A stretch of DNA of 64,000 nt, from contig OX243821.1 of NCBI GenBank assembly GCA_945859605.1, positions 35,204,248 to 35,268,247 of the forward strand. The letters are read 5' to 3'. The notes beneath the pieces were generated by a model, which did no database searches, was not told where the DNA came from, and saw only the letters and a program-made list of their open reading frames with translations. The stretch comes from Lumbricus rubellus (Eukaryota; Annelida; Clitellata; Crassiclitellata; Lumbricidae). The position numbers and the translations under genes were made by a program. Position 1 is the stretch's first letter. Each line of letters starts with the position of its first letter. Below are positions 11,540 through 23,429 of this stretch, piece after piece.

Positions 11540-11760
11540 CTTCCACTCGCTGGTAGCCACACAGCCTCTCCACGTTATCCTGTCTTCCGCAGCCATCTTA
11601 GCATCTTCCCACGTCATTCCGCCGCCTTCCAAATCCTGAGTTACCGTGCTTCGCCAAGTCTTTCTGGGTCTTCCTCGACGCCTTCCCCATCCCAGTGGAG
11701 TCCAATCCAGTGCCTGCTTTAGAAGTCTCTCCTCTCTTATGGATGGGGCAACCTAAACAA
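11540..11760 (-). pseudogene. RTE-like LINE ORF2 C-terminus
   Basis: The minus strand reads GRRRGRPRKTWRSTVTQDLE, then MTWEDAKMAAEDRITWRG. This is a clear match to the conserved C-terminal tail of RTE-like ORF2 (RGRPRxTWRRTV ... TW..A..A.DR..WR). No upstream reverse transcriptase, so a truncated copy. Confidence 0.75.
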
Positions 11761-11789
11761 GAAAACAACCTGATGAGTATGAAGTGCTG

Positions 11790-11890
11790 GCGACTTCATT
11801 TCTTCATCTCGGCATATGTGGGCGTGTAGCCAGTCCTCGACCTCGCCGTATATTCTTCGCAATGTCAGCGTACGGTCAGTGTGATTTTCT
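11790..11890. repeat. Dispersed module M3
   Basis: GGCGACTTCATTTCTTCATC followed by GTGTAGCCAGTCCTCGACCT and a GTACGGTCAGTGTGA end. Related copies at 18260-18380, 30300-30400, 37590-37690, 38480-38590, 41345-41430 and 42290-42420. Not identified with a known family. Confidence 0.5.
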
Positions 11891-12080
11891 TCTTATAGAT
11901 GATCTCAATTTGCGGTGCTGTGAACAATTCATTTTATTAGCAATGCTTCACAGACACCTCTTCTGAAGAATTTCTGCAGTTTATAAATTCCTGGATCTTC
12001 CATTAAAAAAATATAGTCTGCACTTCCAATATAAGCTTACCTTACAAGTTACAGCAATCAACAAACGCAACCTGCGGGAA

Positions 12081-12262
12081 AATTCATTCATTCATTCATT
12101 CATTCATTCATTCATTCATTCATTCATTCATTCATTCATTCATTCATTCATTCATTCATTCATTCATTCATTCATTCATTCATTCATTCATTCATTCATT
12201 CATTCAATCATTCATTCATTCATTCACTCATTCACTCATGCACTCATTCATTCAATGGTTCG
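12081..12262. repeat. (ATTC)n microsatellite
   Basis: About 180 bp of nearly perfect CATT repeats, with a few CACT/AATC variants at the right end. Confidence 0.97.
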
Positions 12263-12559
12263 TTCTTGAATAAATGTTTCTCGCTGTATTCTTGGTTGTG
12301 GTCCATCTTACCTGCGCATCCTTTGTCGCCCAGTCTCTGACATTGAAGCGCTTACTAAAGTTAGTTAACTTTTATGGCTCGCTTTTTAAATTGGAACAGA
12401 ATTCAATCAAATGCGACATTTAGGGGGGTAATATATACAGAGTTATAAATAGGCTATAATAGCGGACGTAATAATTGGATATTTAGTAGGTCTGTGTACA
12501 TTTTGCGGAGACCCCGTTCCCCGCCGTACCCTCCAGTTCTCAAATACATATTATGTGTA

Positions 12560-12760
12560 ATACGTGTATTAATTAATTATGAACTCCGTGAGTTCGTAGT
12601 AGATGGACAGACCCAAGCAGTGCCAAATTCCACGTTTGGATGAAGGAGGTGGTCGATACTGAAGTAATCTTCTTATCACACAGTGTTGTCAACTTAGACC
12701 ACTACTAACTCACTTTTAGCTGTCTTCTAAGCCAGTGCTTCATAGACACCTCTTCTAAAG
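12560..12760. repeat. Alpha module copy
   Basis: CAGTGCCAAATTCCACGTTT, GGATGAAGGAGGTGGTCGAT and TCACACAGTGTTGTCAACTT, ending in a GACACCTCTTCTAAAG motif. The same order recurs at 13490-13600, 20630-20770, 29280-29410, 40040-40180, 45690-45790, 46060-46190 and 46490-46620. Confidence 0.55.
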
Positions 12761-12939
12761 AATTCAATCGGACTCTAAATATTCTAAACTTCTAAATGAA
12801 GACACATCACCGGAAGAACCTCTTTAAGCAGTCAACAAATGCAGTATTTAAAATTATCATAATAGTTGATGTTCTCAGATACATACGTGCAATAATTAAT
12901 TAATTAATGATGTTCCAACATAAAAGATTGCTTCCTTCT

Positions 12940-13197
12940 GTGGGGCGCGGTGTAGTGGGTATGTTCGTCACCTTGTAGCCGGAGGGTTGCATGTTCGAAT
13001 CCACCTCAGTCGCCGTATAGGACCTTGGGCAAGTCTTTCACTCGCAATTGCTAAGCGCCTGGGCGCGAAACTCCGATGCCGTTTTCGCTCTTCAGTCGGG
13101 AGCGCCTTTGAGTAGTGAGCTTGAAGGGGCGTTACACCAAGTGCGCATAAAAACAAACAAACAAACAAACAGACAAACAAACAGACAGACAAAGAAA
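12940..13197 (+). repeat. tRNA-SINE, full length with ACAAACA tail
   Basis: GGGGCGCGGTGTAGTGGG head, GCATGTTCGAATCC B box, GGGAGCGCCTTTGAGTAG and GGGGCGTTACACCAAGTGCG 3' part, then an (ACAA)/(ACAG) tail of about 45 bp. Confidence 0.85.
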
Positions 13198-13235
13198 CTC
13201 AGTATTTAGATGTCTTATTAGCAAGTGCTTAATGG

Positions 13236-13270
13236 ACACCTCTTATAAATCATTTTATTAGTATATAAAT
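13236..13270 (+). promoter_or_regulatory. Bipartite ACACC/TATAAAT motif
   Basis: ACACCTCTTATAA at 13236 and TATAAAT at 13264: 28 bp between starts. Confidence 0.4.
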
Positions 13271-13403
13271 GTTTGAAACTTCTAAATTAAACATCTTTTA
13301 GGAGGAATTCTTCACTTTATCGTTTTGGACAGACAAAAGAAATTATGCAGAATATTAAATTAGTAGTTGATGTTTTCAGATACATAATTATGTGTAAAAT
13401 GTG

Positions 13404-13458
13404 AATTAATTAATTAATTAATTAATTAATTAATTAATTAATTAATTAATTAATTAAT
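13404..13458. repeat. (AATT)n microsatellite
   Basis: Perfect TTAA/AATT repeat of about 55 bp. Similar short tracts at 21555-21590 and 45250-45305. Confidence 0.95.
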
Positions 13459-13594
13459 CGCAGAGATTAAATTCAGTGAATTGGCGACAAGTGGTGCCAG
13501 TTTGAAGTCAAGACGAAAGAGGGGGGAGACGATGCTATAAATGCTTAATTACTATTATCACAAAGTGTCGTTAAGCTTAAACCACTACGTCTTT

Positions 13595-13790
13595 TGTGGG
13601 GCGCATGTTCGTTGCTTTACAACCGGAAGTTCCTGGTTCGAATCCATCTCAGACCACTTCGTATGGATTTCAGGACCTCATATTCTTGCACCTGCTCAGC
13701 GCTTCGGCGTGAAACTCCGATTCAGTGTCCGCTCTGTAGTCGGGAGCGCTTCTGAGTAGTTATCTTAAAGACACGCTCATACAAACTACC
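13595..13790 (+). repeat. tRNA-SINE variant (subfamily with deletion in head)
   Basis: GTGGGGCGCATGTTCG head with the A box largely lost, B box GGTTCGAATCC, GGCGTGAAACTCCGATTCAG and GGGAGCGCTTCTGAGTAG. The downstream sequence matches that after 30474-30605, so both belong to one duplicated composite. Confidence 0.75.
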
Positions 13791-14480
13791 ATCAGTTCTG
13801 TCGCTTAAATCTTCTAACGCTGTGTTATCGACACCTCTTCTAAAAGTCACATTATTTTTATAAATAATGTCGTGCATAAATTTGCATTTGGATGCAAACG
13901 TCGGAAATTATAAGTTAAACACCTCTTCTAATCGTTTCACGCGGGCTACAAATATCGTTTCGGAATAAATAATATTCAGCTATTTTCCTTTACTGCCATA
14001 GGATGACGTTAAACTTTGGAATAATAATAATCTTAAAATTAGAGCCATACTCCTATATTATGTTCAAAGTAAGCAACACAGCAAATCACGTGACATAGGT
14101 TTCTGATCATCCGCGATTACAGTTTCTCCGTCTCGACAGCTTTAGAATTCTCATTGCTGCCGACTCTTTCAGCATTTAGACACCTCTTCTTAGCTATACA
14201 CTTGCATTATAAATTAGAGTAACTCCTGAATAAAATAAATAAATATCGTAGTCGAGCTCTTTCAGCATTGGACGGCTTTCCCGCCATGTGAAATGGCTTG
14301 GAAGGGAGAACTTAGACCTTATCGTTGCTATGGCGACGTATTCAGCTCTCGCTAAAACGCGATGTCGTCCTTGAATTCGAATGACCACTTCCGCCAGATG
14401 CGTAATCACTTCCGGTCTCGAATGTACGATTTCCGGTCGAAAAGTTGCTGTTGTTCGGATTACATAATGGTCCTTAATAC
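13791..14480. repeat. Composite repeat, copy I
   Basis: Order: GACACCTCTTCTAAAAG motif, AACACCTCTTCTAATCG, beta block (CAAATCACGTGACATAGG), GCATTTAGACACCTCTTCTT, then gamma block (CCACTTCCGCCAGATGCG). The same order is seen at 30606-33270 (interrupted by a transposon) and 43255-43870. No gene. Confidence 0.7.
13831..13865 (+). promoter_or_regulatory. Bipartite ACACC/TATAAAT motif
   Basis: ACACCTCTTCTAA at 13831, TATAAAT at 13859: 28 bp. In copy I of the composite. Confidence 0.4.
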
Positions 14481-14536
14481 TCCTTATTGGAAGAAGAAGA
14501 CGAAGTTGACATCGACGAACATGCGGCTCATGGTGA

Positions 14537-14690
14537 ATGATGATGATTCATTCATCCATTTCGTGAATTTATAGTGCGCTTCTTCAAGAAACCTACTCAT
14601 AGGCGCTCCTAGTCGAGCCACAGCTAAAATAATAGGTTTTTAGCAACTTGTAAAAAGCAGGTGAATTTATCCTAGACACAGGTTATAAAT
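14537..14690 (-). repeat. LINE 3' end (short copy)
   Basis: Minus strand carries GGAGCGCCTATGAGTAGGTT, TCTTGAAGAAGCGCACTATA and a GAATGAATCATCATC tail. Same family as 42449-43060. Confidence 0.65.
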
Positions 14691-14759
14691 ACCGTTTCTG
14701 GAAAATAATATTTTTTTATTTATTGTGGTTTAGGCCTACATGTGGGCTTAAGTCCATAT

Positions 14760-15065
14760 TATCCAAAATCTATTGTTCAGAGAAAGTAACAAAGCAAATC
14801 ATAATAATTATGACATCGATTTCTGATCATCGGCGACCACAGTTTCTCGGTCTCGGTCGACCTGCGGGTCGCTATAATTCTCATAACTAACAGCGCTTTC
14901 AGCATTGAACGTCTTTCCCGTTCAAATGGGTTTCGAGGGTAAACCGGTAAAGATGTCACCGTTTCCGGTGTGGATCTTTCAGAACTTCCAGCTTCAGTGT
15001 TGTCGACTATTCCGTCATTTATCACTGAGGCGCCCAAGGTAGGAAGGACGCCCACAAAAGTACTG
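14760..15065. repeat. Beta and gamma module pieces
   Basis: CAAATCATAATAATTATGAC, TCTGATCATCGGCGACCACA and GTCACCGTTTCCGGTGTGG. Non-coding mosaic. Confidence 0.5.
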
Positions 15066-15069
15066 ATGC

Positions 15070-15205
15070 ACCACCCCCTCTGCAGTCTTCCCGCCCTCAT
15101 CTGTCGGTTTCAAGGACAAGGACTGCCATGGCCCAACACCGTGCCTTTGCCATTGCAGACCCTTCTATGTGGAATGACCCCCCTCCCGCTAACCGAAGTA
15201 AGATC
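15070..15205 (+). pseudogene. LINE ORF2 C-terminal stub
   Basis: A plus-strand frame reads QHRAFAIADPSMWNDPP, the RAFxxAxPxxWNxLP signature near the end of CR1/L2-like ORF2. About 45 codons, and no 3' tail remains. It is embedded between composite modules. Confidence 0.55.
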
Positions 15206-15229
15206 TTATTGGGGGTGTCGTCTTCGGTT

Positions 15230-15940
15230 GACACCTCTTCTAAAATTCTCATTTATCCTATATAATTATAGTGTTGAATAATAATTTGTCTTTGTATGCA
15301 AATGTCGCATAATTTAGACACCTCTTCTAATTGTATCAAGCGTACTACAAATTACGTTTCTGGAAGAATTATATTGAATATTGAAAAAACAGTTACTATA
15401 AGGATAGAGATTCTGTCTTATTAGCCATCATCAACACTCGTATATTAAGCAAGTGAAATGAAATCGTTTTCTCATCTACGGCGTACACAGTTCCTCGGTC
15501 TCGGCTGATACGACGGTCGTTTGAGTTCTCTTTACTTCAAACGCTGTCAGCATTTGACGTATTTTCATTTGAATGAGAAAACCTGGTCACTATGGCGACA
15601 AATAATAGTTCTCGCTTAAACGTTACGTCGTCCGTGAATTCGCTGATGACTTTCGGTCTCGAATGTCCGACTTCCGATTGAAAAGTCATAACTTCCGGTG
15701 TAGATGTCACCGTTTCCGGTCTGCACTTCATCACTTCCGGCATCGATGTGGGCGCCAGGTCATTCGATCTCGATCAGCGTGGCGCCCTGTAGAACGTTGA
15801 GACCATTTGGCGACCCACGTAGAATGGGCGCCCATAATGCCCTTCGTTACTTTGGCGTCCGTGGCTATTATACTTTCTTATTCAACCACCCAAAAAAGCG
15901 TCAACAACACACCTTTTTTAGTCAACAATAATTCTATTAA
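15230..15940. repeat. Composite module run (motifs, beta, gamma)
   Basis: GACACCTCTTCTAAAATT at about 15231 and GACACCTCTTCTAATTG at about 15318, a beta block at 15430-15510, and a full CTTCCGG-rich gamma block at 15590-15870 followed by CCAAAAAAGCGTCAACAACA. No gene. Confidence 0.6.
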
Positions 15941-16446
15941 AGTCGTGGCACTGGCCTCAGGTGAATCGTAATCACTCATATTTATCAGTATAATTCAGTA
16001 ACATCTGATGATTATTAATTAACCAGATATAATGATATCAGCTGCATATAATACTACTGAACTGAAACGGTGTCAGACCAATGTTTGAGCCTATCTAGAA
16101 CTAGGAGGGTAGTAATAAATTATCGTGATTCAAAAATGCTGAAAAAGTTTTTCGTATGCAATTCTAGAAATGAAGCGCGAGGATAACTCCGCCACTCTGT
16201 GGGTGCCAATTTCAATACAGTGTAAAGAAGGAGGAGGTCGTAGCTAATGACCTTAGTTATCAAATAGTGAGGTTAAACTGAAATTACTAATGCTATGTGC
16301 GTGTGCTTATGTCTGACGAAGACCAACCTTGTAGACACCTCTTTTAAGTGATACATTGTCTTTTTAAATAAACGAAGAATTTCATGATTGGCTTGAGACA
16401 GTGCTGTAAAATTCAACACATTCGGATTCGATGTCTACCGGTGGGG
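15941..16446. other. No gene; module fragments
   Basis: Resembles 1730-1860 (TCAGACCAATGTTTGAGCC) and alpha-type sequence near 16195-16300. One GACACCTCTTTTAAGTG motif at about 16335. Confidence 0.4.
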
Positions 16447-16454
16447 CAACGAAA

Positions 16455-18166
16455 CAGGGCTTTTTTAAAGGAATTTTTAGAACTGCACAACTTCCCCAGC
16501 CTTGAGAACTGCACAAATCCATTTAGAACTGCACATTTTTGTCAACATTTCTGAAGATAGCCAGGATTTGATTTCGGGGGTGTTTCTTCGGCGGAGAATT
16601 TCTGACGCCTTTTTTAGTTGTCAAAATTTCTGAAAACACCTTATCTTAGTCGTCAAAATTTCTGAAGATACCTTTTTTCAGTTGCTTAGATTACTAAAGA
16701 CACCTTTTTTAGTTGTCAAGATTTCAGAATACATCTTTTTTAGTTGTCAAATACAGGGCTTTTAAAAGAAATTTTTAGAACTGCACAACTTCCCCAGCCT
16801 CTAAGGCCGTAGCCAGGATTTGTTTGAGGGGGCGGGGGTGGTTTCTTCGGCGGAGAATTTCTGACACCTGTGTTTATTCGTCAAAATTTTTGAAGACACC
16901 TTTTTTAGGTTCAAAATTTTTTGATTTCAGTATCATCAACGATTTTTGAGTGTGAAAAAACATCGTTTGATTTTAATATTATCAACGATTGTCGGGTGTC
17001 TAAGGAGATCATTATGATTCCAGTATTTTCAACAATTTGCGGGTGTCTAAGGACATCATTTTGATTTTAGTATTATCAACAATTTTCGGGTGTGTAAGGA
17101 CATCATTTTGAATCCAGTATTATCAACGATTTTTGGGTGTCTAAGGAGATCATTATGATTCCAGTTTCTTCAACGATTTTCGGGTGTGTAAGGACATCAT
17201 TTTGATTCCAGTATTATCAGCGATTTTCGTGTGTCGAAAGACATCATTTTGATTTTAGTATTATCAACGATTTTCGGGTGTCTAAGGAGATCATTATGAT
17301 TTTAGTAGTTTTACACGTTTTCGGGTGTATAAGGACATTATTTTGACTGCAGTATTATCAGCGATTTTCGGGTGTCTAAGGACATCAATTTGATTTTAGT
17401 ACTATCAACGATTTTTGGGTGTGTAAGGACATCATTTTGATTCCAGTATTATCGGCGATTTTCGGGTGTCTAAAGACATCATTTTGAATCCAGTATTATC
17501 AACGACCTGCTGTCTTGAAGTTGACTTTACATTTATTATAGAAATCCGCGGGACATTGGAATTCCAGCAGGTTAAGAACTTTTATGACATCATACACAAA
17601 ATTGTTAGGCCTATAATAGACGTCATTGTTAATCTATTTAATTATTGTTTAGCGAAACTCTGCACATTCCCCTCTCGGCGCTTCGCTTTTTGGCTCTCGT
17701 CTTTCTGCCTCTCGGTGGTAGGCCTATTCCCAAACACACGATGGGCGATTAATGATTTAGCCCTCCCGTTGCAAGAGCTGAGACTAAACTCCAACCATGG
17801 ATGGGGGGATGTTCAAACACCCAAAACACCTTCCATATCTGTGGCGTCAATTTGCGAACGAAACTAAGATGGACCCATCAAACCCCTCCACTCAGTTATT
17901 CTACTTTAAGTGTAGTTGCAAAAAAGGTACTTATTTGGCTAGGCTGGTTTTAAAGTTTTTAGCTGTAAACTTCAATCACAAAACTTGCAATAGGCCTACT
18001 ATTATAGGCTTCTATTAATGTATTTTTAAAATAGCGTTTTATTCCAAATCGGAAGACAATGAACTTTCAAAATATTTTTTAACTGCACAAAAATGCTTTT
18101 ACAACTGCACAAATTCATTTTAGAACTGCACATTTTGTGTAGAACTGCACGTTAAAAAAAGCCCTG
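16455..18166. mobile_element. hAT-like non-autonomous element with 8-bp TSD CAACGAAA
   Basis: A 1712-bp element. The left end is CAGGGCTTTTTTAAAGG and the right end TTAAAAAAAGCCCTG. Perfect 8-bp duplications CAACGAAA lie at 16447-16454 and 18167-18174. Repeats of AGAACTGCACA sit inside both ends. A second left-end-like copy (ACAGGGCTTTTAAAAG) lies at about 16754, suggesting internal duplication. The interior is a 47-bp minisatellite plus non-coding sequence. A 133-codon ORF at 17466-17867 shows no recognisable domain. Target duplication and CAGGG ends fit hAT. Confidence 0.88.
16930..17506. repeat. 47-bp minisatellite, about 12 copies
   Basis: Units of the type ATTATCAACGATTTTCGGGT plus GTCTAAGGACATCATTTTGA plus TTTTAGT, each 47 bp. 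Twelve units starting near 16930 end near 17493, followed by a partial unit. Divergence between units is mostly single-base. The array is wholly inside the hAT-like element. Confidence 0.9.
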
Positions 18167-18174
18167 CAACGAAA

Positions 18175-18720
18175 GTAAAACAACAGTTACTGTATACATG
18201 TAATTGTAATTGTAATCGAACATTTATGTAGCTCCACTTCAAGAGAACTCTTCAGAGGTACGAAGTGCTGTCGACTTCATTTCTTGTTCTCGGCGTATGA
18301 TTGCGCGTGGCCAGTCCTCTCCTTCGCCTTAATATCTTCGAAATGAAAGTGTACACTCAGTGCACTCATTCTTGTAGATGACATGCGTTAGCGGAGGAGG
18401 TGGAAATGTGAACTGCTTTAATTAACAAGTTTCTCGATCTTATCTAGAATTATATGTCACCTTCCATTTTAAGAGATCAACTGAATTTACTGTTTGAACC
18501 ACCGTTAAAATTGACTCCATTTACTTCGAAACGTTACAATATTTAACTTTACTTTTACAAATTACCTATCCCCAGTGCCCTAAGGTGGAGACATTGGACG
18601 TTTGGGCCTGCCACTTGGCAGAGAACCTGAAGAAGAGTGCCTAGCAATAAGTGTCAATCGGTATTGCAATGGTTTGCGGCGGCGGAATGTCCGAAGAATG
18701 CACAGAATATCAATAATATT
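18175..18720. other. No gene; M3 copy and fragments
   Basis: GTCGACTTCATTTCTTGTTC and GTGGCCAGTCCTCTCCTTCG (M3) at about 18260-18380. 18478-18545 resembles the first 60 bases of the window. Nothing coding. Confidence 0.4.
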
Positions 18721-18726
18721 GGAAGT

Positions 18727-19250
18727 TTCGATCCACAAGTTATCTCACAACATCGTCATAACTATGAAATTATTCAACCCAGGGTCCGAACGATTTCCAT
18801 GGCGGCTCTAATTATTTATTGTCTGGCTTTCAACTCTAAAAAGGTGTTCAAAATATTCAATTGAAAGCGATGTTTAAATTGATCTCCTGCTTTTTCCATG
18901 CGTGGGAATTGGCATTCTTTTGTTTACGAGCATTGGCGGAGTTGATAATCTAAACCTTTTTCATGCGGTATAACACATAAAATGCATTAATTCGTACATT
19001 CCATAATCCATAAAGGGCTTCTTCAAGAGAGCTACCAAGAAGCGCTCCTGTCTCCAGCACGACACATATTAGTTGAGTTTAGTTGAAAAAAGTTTTTAAA
19101 TGAACCCATGAATCAACCATTTCGAGGGATAAGACTTTTAAAGCATCAATAAGCCAAGCTGTGAAACTTTGTACTCTTATGGTTCTATGAAATATTTAAT
19201 GCATTCTCTAGCAAGGCACCCTCTCTAGTATTCAGCATAAATGGTTAAAA
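18727..19250. repeat. Repeat module M1, copy 3
   Basis: CGATCCACAAGTTATCTCAC, CTCTAAAAAGGTGTTC, CATGCGTGGGAATTGGCATT and GGGCTTCTTCAAGAGAGCTA in the same order as the other M1 copies. Confidence 0.6.
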
Positions 19251-19614
19251 GAGGTGTTCATCTTATACGCTATTTCAAACGCTTAAGTCTACATCGACAC
19301 AACGGTTCTCGCAGGGAAAATGCCACATACAGGGGAAACCCCGATATAATGGCGGTATAAAGAAGAAAGTTACACCCAAGTAGAACACATTCAGGCAAAT
19401 AAATTCCTACGTACTTACTCACAGGCGCTTAATCAAAGTGGCTGAAAGTTTGTTTAAACACAACGGCTTAGAGCACTTACACAAATACCATCAGCCACGT
19501 GTAATTGTGTGATAAACTGTGATTACAACCATACAATCAGACAGGAGTCTCGTATTATGGTATACTCGAATCGTTTAGGTAATTGTTTGAGCACACTGTC
19601 AAAACAAAGATGCT

Positions 19615-19830
19615 TTATGACGCCCTCCTCATTTATCCAGGATCAGGACTGGCACAGCCAAAGTAGAGATGGTGACAGAGTTCCCCTGCTAAATTTTTTT
19701 GGTAAAACTTTTTGTGACTGACAACGAAATTTTTTTCAAAGAAACAGGCAGCAGTGTAAAAATGTAGCAGTCTTTGAGTAGGGATCTTGAAGAGGCGCTA
19801 AGTAGATTCTCATTGACTGATTGACTGATT
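19615..19830. repeat. Dispersed module M2, copy 2
   Basis: CTCATTTATCCAGGATCAGG, AGTAGAGATGGTGACAGAG and GTGACTGACAACGAAATT match 4800-4975. Confidence 0.5.
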
Positions 19831-20624
19831 TGTTTTTAAAATTATAACCATCATTTACTTCCGTTACAAACTGTGCAACGCCAACTGGCTGTGCTTGCTG
19901 AACAGTGAACGCCTGACAAAACGCAATCATAATGTACTAATAGATTGCCTACAATTGCATACTAAAAACTAATGTATAGTGCATTTAAGTATTAGTATGG
20001 CTGCTCGTTCTCGACCCCGGTTGGTTGTGAGAATGTTCCTCTGAAGGCTATGGCGTTGAATCTCCGAGTGCATAATTATAATTATGAATTATTTTAAAAT
20101 TTGTTTACTTGTTTTTTTTAAATTACTGATTTAATGAATGCTTTTTTGATTGATTGTTTGTTTGAATGGTTGGTTGATCATATATTAGGTCTGATTTCAT
20201 TTGATAAGCTGCAGCAGTGTTTATGATGTCATTTAAATGAAAGAATTAATTTAAATTTAAATAATTGAAAAAATTAAAGCATCATCTGCCAATTTAGAAT
20301 ACCTTGTTAATGGTATATACATTGCTTATAAGTTTTCCCTATTTTCTTCAATGGCAATCCCGCTCCCGCCGATGTGCAGCAAATACTTATCCCATTCAAC
20401 TCGAGACGATCAGAAATATAAATTGTCAAAATACTCAAGGTTTTGACCATTTTTTCACAACGACTTACGACAACAAAGGCCGTAACAGTCTCTAGAATCA
20501 TGTTTGGTATTTCTGAATTTTGCGACAAAAAATCAAATTACATACAACCAGAAGGACAAACTTTCAGATTAACAATATAAGATAATGCGGTTGATACTTA
20601 AAACTTTCGTAATTAACTTCAGTG
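19831..20624. other. No gene seen
   Basis: AT-rich sequence with TGATTGTTTGTTTGA-type simple patches near 20130-20200. No recognisable module or protein. Confidence 0.35.
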
Positions 20625-21160
20625 CCATGGTGATAAACGGTGCCAGTCTCTGGATAGAAGAGGAGGTCGATGCTATAATGCACTTTATAATCACATAGTT
20701 TCGTTGAGTCGAATCCACTACCGTCTTACTTTTAAAATGTTCTCAGGCAGTGCTCTAAACACCCTCTTTAAAGGTCTTCCTATGTTTATAAATACTGTTG
20801 AAAATTTCTGACAGAAATCCTGCCGATGTCTTAACAATTTAGACACCTTTTTTAGTACGTGAAGAACAAAAGTTTGCCAAACCATAAATTGATATATTAA
20901 TTAATAACAATCTTTAATGTCTTATTGTTTACGTTCAGGAAAACAAAACAAGACATCGTTTAACGACATCGATTTCTCGTCAACGGCAACTTCAGTTACT
21001 CGGTCTCGGCCGACACGAAGGCGTAGGGGTTCTCTTACTTCCCACCCTGAACGATTTCCTGCGTTGTGAAATGGGGTGGATGAAGGAAACCAAGACACCC
21101 TCTGGCGGAAAACCCGGTCTCGAGTCTTCGACTTCCGGTCGATAAGTCGCAACTTGATTT
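20625..21160. repeat. Alpha, beta and gamma module run
   Basis: GGTGCCAGTCTCTGGATAGA at about 20640, AACACCCTCTTTAAAGG with TATAAAT 28 bp on at about 20759, GACACCTTTTTTAGTACG, beta-type TCTCGTCAACGGCAACTTCA, and GACTTCCGGTCGATAAGTCG. Non-coding. Confidence 0.55.
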
Positions 21161-22239
21161 GATTATTTGCAAAGTCGCCGATTTACACGAGTTGAGTAGT
21201 AATCGACTAGTTTGATCAGTTCTGAAAGAAATTGCTGTGAGATCCTAGGATATAATACCTAAAAAAATATTAATGCTTCTCATCCCACAGTTTCAACCGT
21301 TTAAATGAAGTTATGCTAACACCTACACTGTTATGACTTTTTTTTATTTGATCTACTTTTTCATCGGGAAACATAATGTAGAACTTTTTGTCACACCTCT
21401 TATAAAATATTGAAGCTGCCTATAAATAAATGGAACTTCTAAATGAACACAAGTAATCACCGCCCACAAAAAATGTTATCAGCAGGCAGCAAAATGCAGT
21501 CTCTGGGAAAAAGATAATTGGTTAATGTTTTCACATTTTTTCATTAGTTCGTTTGTTAATTAATTAATTAAATAATTAATTAATTTTATCATTCTTTCGT
21601 TCATTCATTAGTTCATTCATTCATTCAATAAAATCAATAACTTAAATAGCGCCCCTTCAAGAATTCCACGCCCAGTCAAACACGGTGATAAAAATAAATT
21701 GCAAGGTACTAGACCAGATAAATTTTAAATAATTCTATAAATACTAGACCAGATGAATTTTAAATAATTGTATAATTACTAGACCAGATAAATTTTAAAT
21801 GATTCTATAATTAACGTGGTAAAGGTTCTATTAAGATTGATCTTTATACTTTATAAAGGTGTCTGCTGATATCCATTCCAGTGTGTTATCGAATGCGCTA
21901 CATTTGGCAGTCTTGGACTCACATAATTATTACGAGCATTGGCGGAGTTGATAATCCAACGTCAACGGTTTTCATGTATATCCTGTTACTTGAATGCAGT
22001 GTAGCATCGGAATTTTTCAAATGTGATATGCAAAAGTGGAATTTTTAAAACTCTTATTTGTTTATGAAATGCTTAACACAGGTGTTAAAAAGGGTTGTCC
22101 TAGGGTGATTCAAACGTTCGTAGCTAGGCCTACAAATATTGTTGACGGAGTGGGATCATAGGACGGCCGCGTGGAGGGGAGGGGGTGAGAGTGGCTGGAT
22201 GACATTACAGACTTGTGCGAAATTGAGATCCACAGATTT
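21161..22239. other. No gene; fragments of M1 and simple repeats
   Basis: Motif CACACCTCTTATAAAAT near 21393, TTAATTAATTAA and TTCATTCATT patches, three direct repeats of TACTAGACCAGAT(A/G)AATTT at about 21706-21800, and a partial M1 at 21840-22100. Confidence 0.4.
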
Positions 22240-22480
22240 AGCAGAATTAATTAATTCATTTATTCATACAATAGTTCATTGCAAGAAATTAATTAGCGCC
22301 CTACAAGAAATCCATTCAGAGGGGCTCCCAGTCCATCCACGGTGATTAAAAAACGTTTTACAGACACTGTGAAACACTGACGAGTCAACCTTAGGTAACA
22401 GACACATCTCCAACAGAAGACTATTCCAGACAGATGGACCTACAACTGAGAAAGCAAAACGCTGACTGGTTTTAACAAGC
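22240..22480 (-). pseudogene. LINE ORF2 C-terminus and 3' tail
   Basis: The minus strand reads QRFAFSVVGPSVWNSLLLE, then FFNHRGWTGSPSEWIS, followed by the 3' hairpin region (GGGAGCCCCTCTGAATGG, TTGTAGGGCGCTAATTA) and an AATGAATAAATG tail. The VVGPSVWNSL motif is typical of the end of CR1/L2-like ORF2. 5'-truncated. Confidence 0.65.
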
Positions 22481-22687
22481 GAGACCCCTGCTTATTTGTT
22501 TGAGTATTTGTCTGCCTCTCTATCTAATGAGAATCAATCAAACAGACATACAGACGGACAGACAGTCAGACAGATATACACGCAAACAGATATTCTGTTC
22601 ATGTCCTTCAAGTTTGGGAACTGTACATGGCGAGACAGGCAGCCAATACATTCTTTATTCTGGCACAACGACTGAGAAAAAAATGAA

Positions 22688-22905
22688 TTGTTTGTATGTG
22701 CACTTGTTATAGCGCCCCTTCAAGCTCTCTCTACTCAGAGGCGCTCCCGATGCAGAGCGGACACTGCATCGGAGTTTCACGCCGAAGCGCTGAGCAATTG
22801 TAAGTGAAGGACTTGCCCAAGGTCCTTACGCGGGGAGGTGGATTCGAACCTCGGACCTTCCGGCTCCAAGGCAACGACGCCACCACTAGACCACCGCGCC
22901 CCACA
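22688..22905 (-). repeat. tRNA-SINE, full length
   Basis: Minus strand: GGGGCGCGGTGGTCTAGTGG, B box GGTTCGAATCC, GGGAGCGCCTCTGAGTAGAG and an ACAAACAA tail. Nearly identical to the copies at 44287-44506 and 59900-60125, so a relatively young subfamily. Confidence 0.88.
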
Positions 22906-23429
22906 AATGATGAATGATGTGAACATTTTGGACACCTTTTAAAAATGAGTTTGCTCTTGTTTAAGTACATCATTATTTCATTTTATTTATTATTCTGTAC
23001 AACTCGTTCTCTGTACATGAAGGACAGGAATGAATCTGGAACAACTGAGGGATGAAACGCAAAACAGAACAAAGTGGAGAAGGCTGGTCATGACGGTCGC
23101 TAGAGTTCCTCAAACTGACGGCACAAGGTGACATCGTAAATACTTCGTGAAGACATATTTGATTCAACTTAATATGACGATTTGTAATCTACATCATTAA
23201 TCCTTCAGAATGATTAACATAGGATCTGGGCAACAAAATCACCGTTGGCAAATTTCGCATAATTAAACACCTCTTATTGTTGTTTCGTGCAGGATACAAA
23301 TGAATTAATTTTTGTTACTTTTTCGTGTTGGTCGTCCTTTCCGATTTCTGTAATTATTTCGTTCATAGTTTAGCAACAAAGCAAATCACATGACATGAGT
23401 TTCCGATCAACGGTGTCTACACACTCAGA
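22906..23429. other. No gene; module fragments
   Basis: GACACCTTTTAAAAATG motif at 22930, beta block AAGCAAATCACATGACATG at about 23380. The minus ORF at 22973-23167 shows no domain. Confidence 0.4.
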